DNA of 64,000 nucleotides from CADEEV01 sp964442185 (GTDB lineage: Bacteria > Acidobacteriota > Vicinamibacteria > Fen-336). Made by a program: the position numbers and the translations under genes. Every line of letters begins with the position of its first letter. Position 1 is the first letter of the stretch. The notes under the pieces are model-generated. The model had not been told where the DNA came from. It worked only from the letters and a program-made list of their open reading frames with translations, and did no database searches. The stretch covers positions 62,001 to 126,000 of the forward strand of contig CAYTWT010000257.1 in NCBI GenBank assembly GCA_964442185.1, in the 5' to 3' direction. This document shows, piece after piece, positions 6,151-15,336 of this stretch.

Positions 6151-9087
6151 CTAGAAATCGAGCCCGATCCAGAACGTGAACTCGCTGCTTCTCGAAACCA
6201 CCTGCAGGTCGGTGAACTTCGACCAGTCGAAGTGCATCGGGTAGCCGAGGAAGAAGAACTGCAGCCCGAGTCCGTAGGAAGCGCGCCCGTCGACGAGCCG
6301 GAATCCCGAAACCTCCTCGCCAAAGATCGGATCATTGACGTAGGAGCGCCCCGGATCGCTGGTCGAGAACTTGTAGCTCGTGTCCCCCTTGTAGCGGGCG
6401 CCACCGACGCCGAAGAAGACCGTGCCGCGCAGGGGCCCCACGAGCCCGATCGGCGTCGCGGCCACGTCGATCAGGGGGATGCGCAGCTCCGCGTTCGCGT
6501 GGAAGCCCTCGTTGCCCGCAAAGGAGAGATACGGGTAGCCGCGCAGCTCCTGGTTGCCGCCGAAATAGAAGATCTCCGGCGCGTCCCCGAACGACTTGAA
6601 GCCACGCGCCTGGAACGCCAGCAGCGTCGTCGTGGACCCGAGGCGCAGGTACTTGCGCAGGTCGACGTCGAGCGTCGTCCGGCGCAGCGAGCCCCCGACG
6701 CTGGTCCCGGCGGCGATCCGGAATGTCGAGCCGCTCAGTGGCCCGAAGCCCGCGAAGCGCGTCGTCTCCTGGACCAGGCCGATGGAAACCGGCAGGAGCG
6801 TGCCGTTGTACAGGTAGAAGGGGATGCCAGCCGCGGCCGCCTGTTCTTCGGCGAGGCGCTGCACCTCTGGGTTCTCGAAGCGCTGGCGCAGTTTGTAGAA
6901 GCCCGCGGCGACTTCCAGCCGGCGCAGCTTGTCGAGCGGGTACTGGCCTGTCAGCGAAGCTCCGTACTGCCGCGTCGTCGCGAAGGCCCCCGAGCGCGAG
7001 AACCCCTGGTTGAACCTGACGGGCGAGGTGAAGAAGAAACTCGTCGAATCGAAGGCCGTGAGCCCGTACTGGAAGCGCGAGCCGAGGTTGATGTAGGTGC
7101 CCTGGTAAGTGCGGAACTCGCGGACCGAGAACGCCGTCAGCGTGAAGTTCTGGTCCCCGAGGATGTCGGTCAGCTCGACCTGCGAGCCGCCATAGAAGTC
7201 GCCGCCCGAGGTGACGCCCACGTTCAGCGGTGGTCGCCCGACCAGGTAGAGCTTCTCGAACAATCCCTTGCTGCGCTTGTTCTCGGGCACCATCTGGTGG
7301 GTGACGTCGGGCTCGAAGTCGAGAATCGCTTCGGCCGTCACCCGCACGTCCTGATCGACCGCGCGTGCCGGCTCTACCAACTCTCTCGCGTAGAGGCCGA
7401 ACGCGCCTTTGAAATAGCTGATGAAGGCAAGCCGGTCGCCGCCCCGCGCCTTGAGCGGGAACGGGGCCATGTTGCCGCCGACGGCGTCGGTGAACTGGTC
7501 GATCGCCCCGGTCTTCAGGTCCAGGACACGGATGTTGTAGACCTCACCGTCCTCGTTCGAGGCGTAGAAGAGCTTCGTGCCATCCGAGGAAAACGCGGGG
7601 GTCTCGTCGTCGTAGACGCCGAAGGTGAGCGGCATCTTCTTCTGGGGGTTCTGAAGCGGGAAGAGATACAGCTTGTCGTGCCCGCTGACACGCCGCGCGT
7701 AGGCCACGAGCGTGCCGTCCGGGGAGACCTGCGGGTCGCTGTCGGCGAAGGGATCCTGGGTCAGATTGCGCAGCTCCGCCGTCTCGAGATCTACGTAGTA
7801 GATGTCGGAGACGCCCTCCTTCAGTCCCGAGAGCAGCACTCCCCGGCCGTCGGGCGTGAGGCAGGGCGAGTCGGCCTGGTCGAGCGGGATCGGCACGCGG
7901 CGCAAGACCTCTCCGGAAAGGACCGCGACCTGGAACAGGCTGCGCCCCTTGCCGTGGCGGGCCAGGAAAGCGATGCTGTCGCCCTTCGCGTCGAAGCTGA
8001 GCGAGCGGCCGATCGTCTGCGAGTTGATGTTGATGTGGATGTCTTCGTAGCGGTTCGTATAGCCCGAGGTGAGGTTCTTGATCACGGTGCCGTCTAGGGC
8101 CGAGAGCAACACGAGGTCGGCCTCGGCGTCGGCGCGGTTGCCGGTGAGGGCGGCGACCATCTCTCCTGAAGGTGAAGGCGCAAAGCTGAAGACCTGGATG
8201 AAGCGCGTGCGTTCGGGGTTTGGGGACAGGTTCTTGCCGTAGTCGCTCGGGCGTTGTTTGTCGCGGAACGGCTTGAAGCGCTCTTTCAGCCATTTTTCAA
8301 AGGCCTCGTCGAACTCCTCAGGCTTGATCCTGAAGGCCTGCATGTAGATGTCGTCGAGGCTGCCGCCGATGACGTTCTTGCGCCAGGTGTAGAGGAACTG
8401 GCGGATGCCTTCTTTGCCGTAGCGGGCCTCGATGAACTCGAAGGCGGCATGGCCGTAGTTGTAGGCTTCGCGTCCCGACAGGCTCTCGTACTGGCTGCGC
8501 GAGATCTTCGGCACCTGGTCGGAGACAGCGCCTTCGCGGATCATCATCACGTCGAGCGGATCCCACAGCCCGCGCAGATAGTCGGCGAGACCCTCGTCGA
8601 CCCACAGCGGCACGCTGCGCTGGAACAGGCTCCGCGGGATCAGGTCGAACTCGAAGACGTGCACGAGCTCGTGGGTGATCAGTCCCTGGAGTCGATCCGG
8701 CGGCTCGTCGATGGGCACCACCATCCGGTTCCGGATCGGCTCGGTGAAAGCCAGCGCCGCCTCGGGAACGAAGCCGGAGACGAGGTTCGTCTGCTCGAAC
8801 TCGGAGTGGGTCTTGTACAGGACCAGAGGGATCGCGAACGCTATCTCGTGCTTCAGCTCGGAGGAGATCTTTTGGTAGGCGCTCTCGGCGTAGGAGGCGA
8901 GCCGCCCCAGGTGCTGCTCGAACTCGGGGTAGTAGTAGATCTCGAAGTGCGGGCTCTTGTAGACGCGCCAGGCGAAGCTGTCGTACTTGACCTTGTTCTT
9001 GCCGAAGTACGGGAAAAACTGGGCAAAGGCGGCGCCTCCCGGCAGGAGCGCCAGGGCACAGCCGAGGATCAAGAGCCGCGTCTTCAT
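6151..9087 (-). CDS. Peptidase MA-like / TolB propeller / outer-membrane barrel fusion protein
   Basis: 978 residues with a clear signal peptide (MKTRLLILGCALALLPGG, cleaved after FAQ). Residues about 35-260 look like a gluzincin metallopeptidase: HELVH at 139-143 and a downstream Glu in WVDEGLADY (165). Residues about 290-600 carry repeated PD40/TolB-type blades (for example SPDGTLVAYARR and SSDGTKLFYASN). From about 640 the sequence becomes an alternating, aromatic-rich barrel with FGGNQELRGYPY, similar to surface-antigen/Omp85 barrels, and ends in an aromatic residue (GLDF). Likely an outer-membrane protein with a periplasmic protease and propeller. Its function is unknown. The two genes after it on this strand upstream (lipoprotein, TPR protein) may form a unit with it. 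Confidence 0.85.
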   Translation of the reverse strand: MKTRLLILGCALALLPGGAAFAQFFPYFGKNKVKYDSFAWRVYKSPHFEIYYYPEFEQHLGRLASYAESAYQKISSELKHEIAFAIPLVLYKTHSEFEQTNLVSGFVPEAALAFTEPIRNRMVVPIDEPPDRLQGLITHELVHVFEFDLIPRSLFQRSVPLWVDEGLADYLRGLWDPLDVMMIREGAVSDQVPKISRSQYESLSGREAYNYGHAAFEFIEARYGKEGIRQFLYTWRKNVIGGSLDDIYMQAFRIKPEEFDEAFEKWLKERFKPFRDKQRPSDYGKNLSPNPERTRFIQVFSFAPSPSGEMVAALTGNRADAEADLVLLSALDGTVIKNLTSGYTNRYEDIHININSQTIGRSLSFDAKGDSIAFLARHGKGRSLFQVAVLSGEVLRRVPIPLDQADSPCLTPDGRGVLLSGLKEGVSDIYYVDLETAELRNLTQDPFADSDPQVSPDGTLVAYARRVSGHDKLYLFPLQNPQKKMPLTFGVYDDETPAFSSDGTKLFYASNEDGEVYNIRVLDLKTGAIDQFTDAVGGNMAPFPLKARGGDRLAFISYFKGAFGLYARELVEPARAVDQDVRVTAEAILDFEPDVTHQMVPENKRSKGLFEKLYLVGRPPLNVGVTSGGDFYGGSQVELTDILGDQNFTLTAFSVREFRTYQGTYINLGSRFQYGLTAFDSTSFFFTSPVRFNQGFSRSGAFATTRQYGASLTGQYPLDKLRRLEVAAGFYKLRQRFENPEVQRLAEEQAAAAGIPFYLYNGTLLPVSIGLVQETTRFAGFGPLSGSTFRIAAGTSVGGSLRRTTLDVDLRKYLRLGSTTTLLAFQARGFKSFGDAPEIFYFGGNQELRGYPYLSFAGNEGFHANAELRIPLIDVAATPIGLVGPLRGTVFFGVGGARYKGDTSYKFSTSDPGRSYVNDPIFGEEVSGFRLVDGRASYGLGLQFFFLGYPMHFDWSKFTDLQVVSRSSEFTFWIGLDF

Positions 9088-9099
9088 TTCGCGTTAACC

Positions 9100-9879
9100 C
9101 TAGGGCAGCAGGACACGGGTGCCTCGAATCCGCTGGGGTGCTATCACCCCGAGGAAGTTCGGGAGCAGCCGGTCCATCAGCTCGAAATAGGAGGACAGGG
9201 GCGAAACCTTCTGATCTTCACTGTAGAGAACTTCCTCTGAGAACTTCTCCTTGTGCAGGGTTTCGCCGGTCTTGCCGTCGACGAAGACGAAATCGGCCGA
9301 GAGCGTGAAGGCCTTGCGCTCGAGGAAGCGGTTGCCACGCACCAGCCGCGCGCGGCTCGTCGCGGGGTCGCGCACGACACGCTCGTCGGCCTGGAAGCCC
9401 GAGCGGCTCTGCTCATCGAAGGACACCCGGCCTGTCACGATCAGCGGGGTCTGGTACTCCTCGCCGAGTTTGCGCCAGTACTCGCCGTCGCCGAGGATCT
9501 TGTCGGCCTCGAGGCGGAACTGCTCGCGCGAGAGCTTCGTCCAGCGATCGTCCTCCGCGAGCGAGCCCTTGATGCGGTCGAGAGCGTCGTGGATCGGTGG
9601 CCGGTCGGGCTCCAGCACCTGCAGCCGTGACACCGAGCGAAGCTGGTTTTGCAGCAGCCGCGAGGTCTCGGACGAAAGGTCCACGTCGGAGGCGCCGGGC
9701 TCCGTCACGAAGCCCGCCACCAGCACGCGCCGAAAGCGCGAGACGTCGAGCTTCGACTGCAGCGGCGTCTCGATCGGAATCTCGACGAAGCTCGCGCAGC
9801 CCCCGGTCCAAAGGGCCGCGGCGAGCCACGCGGCGCTAAGGCGTCTTGAGCTTCCGCGCCTTCCGGTTGCGCTTGTCAT
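9100..9879 (-). CDS. Predicted lipoprotein of unknown function
   Basis: 259 residues. A basic N-terminus and hydrophobic stretch lead to the lipobox LWTGGCAS with Cys28, so a lipid-anchored envelope protein is predicted. The mature part includes RRVLVAGFVTEPGASDVDLS and PLIVTGRVSFDEQS, a fold reminiscent of the CsgG/LpoB-like lipoproteins that assemble in the periplasm, but I cannot confirm that. Its ATG overlaps the end of the upstream TPR gene by 44 bases and no other start is available. It lies 12 bases before the peptidase-propeller-barrel gene, suggesting co-transcription and a shared outer-membrane role. Confidence 0.75.
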   Translation of the reverse strand: MTSATGRRGSSRRLSAAWLAAALWTGGCASFVEIPIETPLQSKLDVSRFRRVLVAGFVTEPGASDVDLSSETSRLLQNQLRSVSRLQVLEPDRPPIHDALDRIKGSLAEDDRWTKLSREQFRLEADKILGDGEYWRKLGEEYQTPLIVTGRVSFDEQSRSGFQADERVVRDPATSRARLVRGNRFLERKAFTLSADFVFVDGKTGETLHKEKFSEEVLYSEDQKVSPLSSYFELMDRLLPNFLGVIAPQRIRGTRVLLP

Positions 9880-10204
9880 CAGCCTCTCGGAACAGGTCGT
9901 AGTTCTGCTGGATCAGAGGACTCCCCGGCTTCAGCGCCAGGGCCTTCTCGTACATCTCACGCGCCTTTTCGAATTCGCCCTGCTGCTCGAGCGCCACGGC
10001 CAGGTTGTTGAAAGCGGAGGCATTCTCCGGATCGAGCTGCGCGGCCTTCTCGAAACGGAAGCGGGCTTCTTGCCAGAGTCCCTTCTTGGCCACGTCGAGG
10101 CCGAAGTGGACTTCCTTATCGGCCACGGACGCAAACGCGCTAGCGCCGCCGCCCAGCAGTACCAGCGATAGAAGCGGGGCGGCGAATCTCAATCCAAGCT
10201 CCAT
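9836..10204 (-). CDS. Small exported TPR protein
   Basis: 122 residues with a signal-peptide-like start (MELGLRFAAPLLSLVLLGGG). Two to three tetratricopeptide repeats follow, seen as EARFRFEKAAQLDPENASAF and FEKAREMYEKALALKPGSP, and a basic tail RKARKLKTP. TPRs are protein-interaction scaffolds. A periplasmic adaptor for the lipoprotein and barrel protein downstream is plausible but inferred. The ATG at 10204 is chosen because it begins the signal peptide; the frame stays open upstream without protein-like composition. Confidence 0.8.
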   Translation of the reverse strand: MELGLRFAAPLLSLVLLGGGASAFASVADKEVHFGLDVAKKGLWQEARFRFEKAAQLDPENASAFNNLAVALEQQGEFEKAREMYEKALALKPGSPLIQQNYDLFREADDKRNRKARKLKTP

Positions 10205-10223
10205 TGAACAACGGACGCTTCCG

Positions 10224-10252
10224 ATCTTATCGGCCACCCCCGGGCAAAGCAA
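10224..10252 (-). promoter_or_regulatory. Candidate promoter for the TPR-lipoprotein-barrel genes
   Basis: On the minus strand TTGCTT (10252-10247) and TAAGAT (10229-10224) are 17 bases apart, about 20 bases before the TPR gene start. Matches are only moderate. Confidence 0.4.
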
Positions 10253-10367
10253 GGCTGGTGCCACACGCCTTGCGGCAGCAAGCGGGGGGCTTTGGGCGGC
10301 ATAGCCGCGCACCGGTGTCCCATGGCCGGGACGCCCTGTGTGCCCTTGGAGGGACAGCGATTGGACC

Positions 10368-10395
10368 TTGGGCGGCCGGGGCCCGCCCTTAGAAT
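10368..10395 (+). promoter_or_regulatory. Candidate dprA promoter with inverted repeat in the spacer
   Basis: TTGGGC (10368-10373) and TAGAAT (10390-10395) are 16 bases apart. The spacer contains GGGCGG and CCGCCC arms around 10370-10388, which could be an operator or just GC-rich sequence. Together with the leftward promoter, this explains the 235-base divergent gap 10205-10439. I see nothing else in the gap. Confidence 0.4.
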
Positions 10396-10439
10396 GAGGC
10401 CCGATTTTCCGGGCGCTCTCCCCGCCCCACAGGAGCGTC

Positions 10440-11507
10440 ATGAGCGCCTTGGACACACCTTTCGAGTTGCTGACATTTGCCCTTCTCGCCGACATCGGGC
10501 CACGCAAGATCCTCGAGCTTCGGGCCCTGGGGCCGCTTCGCGCCCTCGCGGAGCAGCCCGAAGCAGCGCGCAGCATCCTGCCCGCCGAGTCGATAGCGCG
10601 TCTGCGCAGCGGCGCAGCAGCGCGTGCTGCCGAAGCGGAGCAGCAGCGCTCCGCAGCACTGGGCCTGCGCCTCGTCGGGCTCGACGATCCGGACTATCCC
10701 ACCCTGCTGCGCCAGATCTTCGACCCGCCGAGTGTGCTCTACGTCCGCGGCAGCCTCGAGAGTTGCCGGTCGGAGCTCCCCGCGGCGGCGATAGTAGGCG
10801 CGCGGGGAGCCTCCCCGCAGGGCGTCACAACGGCGCGAGCCCTCGCGCGGGATCTGGCCAGGGGCGGCGTCGTGATCGTCTCGGGCCTGGCGCGAGGCAT
10901 CGACACCGCCGCGCACCAGGGGGCCCTGGATGCGGGAGGCGTGACGCTCGCGATCCAGGGCCGGGGCATGGACGGCATCTATCCGGTGGAAAACACGAAG
11001 CTGGCCGGCGCCATCGTCTCGGCCGGCGGCGCGGTACTCGCCGAGTGCCCGCTCGGAAGCGGGCCGCTTGCCGACAACTTTCCGCGCCGGAACCGGATCA
11101 TCGCCGGCTTGGCACGAGCCACGATCGTGGTCGAAGCGACCAGACGCAGCGGAGCCTTGATCACGGCGCGCGTGGCCCTCGAGGAAGGCCGCGACGTGAT
11201 GGCCGTACCGGGCCATCCGTCCGACGAGCGGTGCTTCGGCCCCAACGCCCTCATCCGCGATGGCGCGCTCTTGGTGAGGGACGCCGCGGACGTCGCCGCC
11301 GAGCTCCATTTGGAGCTTTCTGCGCCGCGCCCCCTGCCCTCGGAGGACGCCGTCCTCGGCGCCCTGCGGCCCGACGTGCCCGCAAGTCTCGAGGACCTGG
11401 CAGCCCGATCGGGCCGCCCGCTGCCGGAACTTCTGGCCCGTCTCACCGAGCTGGAAATGGGCGCGAAAGTGCGCCGCCTTCCGGGCCCCCTTTTCGTCAG
11501 GGCTTGA
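10440..11507 (+). CDS. dprA: DNA-processing protein DprA
   Basis: 355 residues. The Rossmann-like DprA core shows AIVGARGASPQG, VIVSGLARGIDTAAHQGALD, GRGMDGIYPVEN, FPRRNRIIAGLA and SGALITARVALEEGRDVMAV, all signature segments. A winged-helix-like C-terminus follows (PASLEDLAARSGRPLPELLA). DprA loads RecA on incoming single-stranded DNA during transformation. An AGGAG ribosome site lies four bases before the ATG. It leads the plus-strand block and is followed after 22 bases by topA, a very common pairing. Confidence 0.97.
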   Translation: MSALDTPFELLTFALLADIGPRKILELRALGPLRALAEQPEAARSILPAESIARLRSGAAARAAEAEQQRSAALGLRLVGLDDPDYPTLLRQIFDPPSVLYVRGSLESCRSELPAAAIVGARGASPQGVTTARALARDLARGGVVIVSGLARGIDTAAHQGALDAGGVTLAIQGRGMDGIYPVENTKLAGAIVSAGGAVLAECPLGSGPLADNFPRRNRIIAGLARATIVVEATRRSGALITARVALEEGRDVMAVPGHPSDERCFGPNALIRDGALLVRDAADVAAELHLELSAPRPLPSEDAVLGALRPDVPASLEDLAARSGRPLPELLARLTELEMGAKVRRLPGPLFVRA

Positions 11508-11529
11508 AACCCGGTCTAAAGTAGGGGCG

Positions 11530-13989
11530 ATGGCGAAGAACCTCGTGATCGTCGAATCGCCCGCAAAGGCCAGGACGATCAACAAATATCTCGGGAGCGA
11601 TTTCGTCGTGAAGGCGTCGATGGGCCACGTCCGCGATCTGCCCAAGAAGACGCTGGGCGTCGACGTGAAGAAGGGCTTCGAGGCAGAGTACGAGGTCCTG
11701 CCGACGCGCAAGAAGGTCCTGGACGAACTCAAGGCTGCGGCCAAGGACGCTCAGACGATCTTCCTCGCGGCCGACCCCGACCGCGAAGGCGAGGCCATCT
11801 GCTGGCATCTCTCCGAGGCGCTCGGTGGTCGCTCGAAGAAGAAGTACCGGCGCGTCGTCTTCAACGAGATCACGAAGAAGGCGGTCCAGGCCGCCTTCGA
11901 AAATCCCGTCGAGGTCGATCAGAAGAAGGTCGACGCCCAGCAGACCCGCCGCATCCTCGACCGTCTCGTGGGCTACAAGGTGAGCCCGATCCTGTGGGAC
12001 AAGGTTCGCCGCGGCCTCTCGGCGGGCCGCGTCCAATCGGTGGCCCTGAGGCTGCTCTGCGACCGCGAGCGCGAGATCAAGGCCTTCGTACCCGAGGAGT
12101 ATTGGACCGTTCTGGCTCACCTCGCGGCGAAACAGCCGCCGCTCTTCCCGGCCAACCTGATCAAGAAGAATGGCAAGAACCTGGAGATCGGGAACGGCGC
12201 GCAGGCAGCGGACGTCCGCAAGGATCTCGAGACCGCGAGCTTCCGCGTCCAGAAGATCCAGGCCAAGGAGCGTCGTCGCTTCCCCGTGCCGCCCTTCATC
12301 ACCTCGAAGCTGCAGCAGGAGGCCTTCAAGAAGCTACGCTTTTCGGTCAAGAAGACGATGCAGGTGGCGCAGCGCCTCTACGAGGGCATCGAGCTCGGTG
12401 GTGACGGCAGCGTCGGTCTCATCACCTACATGCGAACCGACTCGACGCGCGTCTCCGACGACGCGCTCAGCGCAGTCCGCAGCCGGATCGAGTCGCTGTA
12501 CGGGGCCGAGCACGTGCCCGAGAAGCCGCTCTTCTACAAGAGCAAGAAAGACGCCCAGGACGCCCACGAAGCGATCCGTCCCACTTATCTCGAGCGCGAC
12601 CCCGAGTCTGTGAAGCGCTTTCTCGGCAAGGACGAGCTGGCCCTGTATCGGCTGATCTGGAACCGCTTCGTCGCCTCGCAGATGAAGCCCGCCGTGTACG
12701 ACGAGACGATCGTGGACATCGAAGCGGCGGCGTACCTGCTTCGCGCCAAGGGCTCGACGCTAAGGTTCAAGGGCTTCCTGGCGGTCTACGAAGAGAGTCC
12801 CGACGAGCGCCGCGAGGAAAAGCCCAAGGACGAAAACGCGGCGGCCCAGGCCGACGACACCGCCCCCGAGGAGACCGGCGCCCAGCTCCCGCCCCTTAGC
12901 GAGGGCGATATCCTGAAGCTGGGCAAGCTCGACACGGACCAGCACTTCACGCAGCCGCCGCCCCGCTTTTCCGAGGCGAGCCTCGTGAAGGAGCTCGAGG
13001 AGAACGGCATCGGCCGGCCCTCCACCTACGCCTCGATCATCGCGACGATCGAGGCGCGCGAGTACATGGAGAAACGCGAGGCCAAGCTCTACCCCACCGA
13101 GCTCGGGTTTCTCGTCACCGACCTCCTCGTTGAGCACTTCCAGGACGTCATGAACGTCGGCTACACCGCCGAGATCGAGAAGGAGCTCGACGAGATCGAG
13201 GAAGGCAAGGACAACCTCCTCAACACCCTCACGCAGTTCTGGAAGAAGTTCGAGAAGGACCTGAAACTCGCCTCCAAGCAGATGAAGGACGTAAAGGCGA
13301 TGGAGGAGAAGACCGACGAGGTCTGCGACAAGTGCGGCTCCCCGATGGTTATCAAGTGGGGCCGCTACGGAAAATTCCTCGCCTGCTCGAACTACCCCAC
13401 GTGCAAGAACACCCGCCAACTCGCCGGGGGCGAGGGCACCGACACCCCCGAGCTCCACGAGGACGTCGCGAAGGAGACCTGCCCGAAGGACGGCCAGGCG
13501 ATGGTCTTGCGCAAGGGCCGCTTCGGCGCCTTCCTCGCGTGCAGCCTGTATCCCGAGTGCAAAACCACCAAGCGCCTGGTGCGCGGGTCGGATGGCAAGC
13601 TCCAGGTCGAACAGTTGGCCCCGATCGACGAGAAGTGTCCCGACTGCGGCAACGACCTGATGTGGCGGCGTGGCCGCTTTGGACCGTTCATCGCGTGCAG
13701 CAACTACCCCACTTGTAAGTACATCAAGAAGAAAGAGTCCAAGGAGATCGGCCTGCTCTGCCCGGAGTGCAGCCAGGGCCAGGTGGTCGAGCGCAAGGGC
13801 CGCTGGGGCCGCAGTTTCTACGGCTGCCGACGCTATCCCGAGTGCAAGTTCACCGCGTACCACCGGCCCATTCCCGAGCCCTGCCCCGACTGTGGCCGCC
13901 CCTACCTGCTCGAGAAAGAAACGAAGAAGGAGGGCAAGGTCGTCTTCTGCGGCAACGAGAGCTGCCACTACAAGCGCGAGGCGGCATGA
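11530..13989 (+). CDS. topA: DNA topoisomerase I
   Basis: 819 residues. The Toprim domain begins MAKNLVIVESPAKARTINKY and contains ADPDREGEAICWHL. The catalytic tyrosine is Tyr300 in LITYMRTDSTR. The C-terminus carries about five Cys-rich zinc modules, such as CDKCGSPMVIKWGRYGKFL and CPDCGNDLMWRRGRFGPFIA. The second module has CPKD in place of CPxC and so lacks one ligand. The enzyme relaxes negative supercoils through a 5' phosphotyrosine. The stop overlaps the trmFO start (ATGA). Confidence 0.98.
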   Translation: MAKNLVIVESPAKARTINKYLGSDFVVKASMGHVRDLPKKTLGVDVKKGFEAEYEVLPTRKKVLDELKAAAKDAQTIFLAADPDREGEAICWHLSEALGGRSKKKYRRVVFNEITKKAVQAAFENPVEVDQKKVDAQQTRRILDRLVGYKVSPILWDKVRRGLSAGRVQSVALRLLCDREREIKAFVPEEYWTVLAHLAAKQPPLFPANLIKKNGKNLEIGNGAQAADVRKDLETASFRVQKIQAKERRRFPVPPFITSKLQQEAFKKLRFSVKKTMQVAQRLYEGIELGGDGSVGLITYMRTDSTRVSDDALSAVRSRIESLYGAEHVPEKPLFYKSKKDAQDAHEAIRPTYLERDPESVKRFLGKDELALYRLIWNRFVASQMKPAVYDETIVDIEAAAYLLRAKGSTLRFKGFLAVYEESPDERREEKPKDENAAAQADDTAPEETGAQLPPLSEGDILKLGKLDTDQHFTQPPPRFSEASLVKELEENGIGRPSTYASIIATIEAREYMEKREAKLYPTELGFLVTDLLVEHFQDVMNVGYTAEIEKELDEIEEGKDNLLNTLTQFWKKFEKDLKLASKQMKDVKAMEEKTDEVCDKCGSPMVIKWGRYGKFLACSNYPTCKNTRQLAGGEGTDTPELHEDVAKETCPKDGQAMVLRKGRFGAFLACSLYPECKTTKRLVRGSDGKLQVEQLAPIDEKCPDCGNDLMWRRGRFGPFIACSNYPTCKYIKKKESKEIGLLCPECSQGQVVERKGRWGRSFYGCRRYPECKFTAYHRPIPEPCPDCGRPYLLEKETKKEGKVVFCGNESCHYKREAA

Positions 13990-15332
13990 CGGCGCGCGTG
14001 ACGATCGTAGGCGGCGGCCTCGCGGGCAGCGAAGCCTGCTGGCAGCTGGCAAGGCGTGGCATCGGCGTCGACCTGCACGAGATGCGGCCGCTCGTGGCGA
14101 CACCCGTCCATCAGACCGGCGATCTCGCCGAGCTCGTCTGTTCCAACAGCCTTCGCGGCAACGCCCTGGATCAGGCAGCGGGACTGCTCAAGGAAGAAAT
14201 GCGGCGCATGGACTCGCTGATTCTGCGCATCGCCGACGCCGTGAGGGTTCCCGCTGGCAGCGCTCTCGCGGTCGATCGGGCCCTGTTCGCGCAGCGCGTC
14301 ACGGAGGCCGTGGCGGGGTTACCAGGGGTGCACATCGAGCGTGGCGAAGTGCTGCGGATCCCGGAAGCCCGGGTCAGCATCGTCGCGACGGGCCCGCTCA
14401 CCTCCGCCGCCCTAGCCGCTGAAATCGCCAGCTTTACGGGCGAGAAACAGCTGCATTTCTACGACGCCGTCTCGCCTGTGATCGAGGCCGAGTCGATCGA
14501 TTTCGACCGTGTCTTCCGCGCCTCTCGCTACGGCAAGGGTGGCGATGACTACGTCAACTGCCCCTTGACCGAAGCGCAGTACGCCGCGTTCTACGAGGCC
14601 CTGACCAGCGCCGAGTGCGCCACGCTCCATGCCTTCGAGAAAGAGTTCTTCTTCGAGGGCTGCCTGCCCGTCGAAGTGATCGCGAGCCGCGGGCCGGCAA
14701 CGTTGTTGTTCGGGCCGATGAGGCCTGTCGGCCTCATCGAGCCACGCACGGGAAGGCGCCCCCACGCCGTGGTCCAGCTTCGCCAGGACAACCTCGCGGC
14801 CAGCCACTTCTCTGTCGTCGGCTTCCAGACCCAGCTCAAGTGGGGCGAGCAGGCGCGCATCTTCAGGATGATCCCCGGCCTCGAGAAGGCCGAGTTCGTG
14901 CGCTTCGGCATGATCCATCGCAACACCTACGTGAATGCGCCCCGAACCCTCGAGCCCACCTTCGAGACGCGCCGGCGCCCCGGCCTGTTCTTCGCCGGTC
15001 AGATGTCCGGTGTCGAGGGCTATGTGGAATCGGCCGCTTCGGGGTTGCTCGCCGGGATCGGTGCTGCGCGCTGCGCTCGGGGCGAAAGGCCGGTGGCGTT
15101 CCCCGAAGACACCGCCCTGGGCGCCCTCGGCCGGTACATCTCTCGCAGCGACGCCGAGCACTACCAGCCAACGAACATCTCGTTCGGGCTTCTCCCTGAC
15201 CTGCCAGTGCGCGAGCGCGACAAGGCCCAGAAGCGGTTGGCGCTCGCCCAGCGGGCCCTCGCCAGCCTGTCCCGGTTTGAGGCCGGTCTCGACACGAGCC
15301 CGTTCCTGGGCACGACGCCCGCCACCGCCTGA
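13986..15332 (+). CDS. trmFO: Methylenetetrahydrofolate-tRNA (uracil-5-)-methyltransferase TrmFO
   Basis: 448 residues beginning MTARVTIVGGGLAGSEACWQ, an FAD-binding GxGxxG loop. It continues with HEMRPL, LVCSNSLRGNAL and LFFAGQMSGVEGYVESAASG, all TrmFO signatures. The enzyme makes 5-methyluridine at tRNA position 54 using methylene-folate and FAD. It is found in Firmicutes, deltaproteobacteria, Acidobacteriota and some other phyla, and is absent from most gammaproteobacteria. The ATG at 13986 overlaps the topA stop by four bases, and longer in-frame extensions inside topA are not needed. Confidence 0.97.
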   Translation: MTARVTIVGGGLAGSEACWQLARRGIGVDLHEMRPLVATPVHQTGDLAELVCSNSLRGNALDQAAGLLKEEMRRMDSLILRIADAVRVPAGSALAVDRALFAQRVTEAVAGLPGVHIERGEVLRIPEARVSIVATGPLTSAALAAEIASFTGEKQLHFYDAVSPVIEAESIDFDRVFRASRYGKGGDDYVNCPLTEAQYAAFYEALTSAECATLHAFEKEFFFEGCLPVEVIASRGPATLLFGPMRPVGLIEPRTGRRPHAVVQLRQDNLAASHFSVVGFQTQLKWGEQARIFRMIPGLEKAEFVRFGMIHRNTYVNAPRTLEPTFETRRRPGLFFAGQMSGVEGYVESAASGLLAGIGAARCARGERPVAFPEDTALGALGRYISRSDAEHYQPTNISFGLLPDLPVRERDKAQKRLALAQRALASLSRFEAGLDTSPFLGTTPATA

Positions 15333-15336
15333 GCCA

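Noticed and set aside
5554..8097. Very long open frame on the plus strand opposite rpmA, rplU and the barrel gene
   Set aside because: It is antisense to well-supported genes, starts inside one of them, and its translation lacks any domain. High GC removes stops from opposite frames.
12760..14103. Long minus-strand open frame opposite topA and trmFO
   Set aside because: Antisense to confident genes with low-complexity leucine/arginine/valine composition and no motif.
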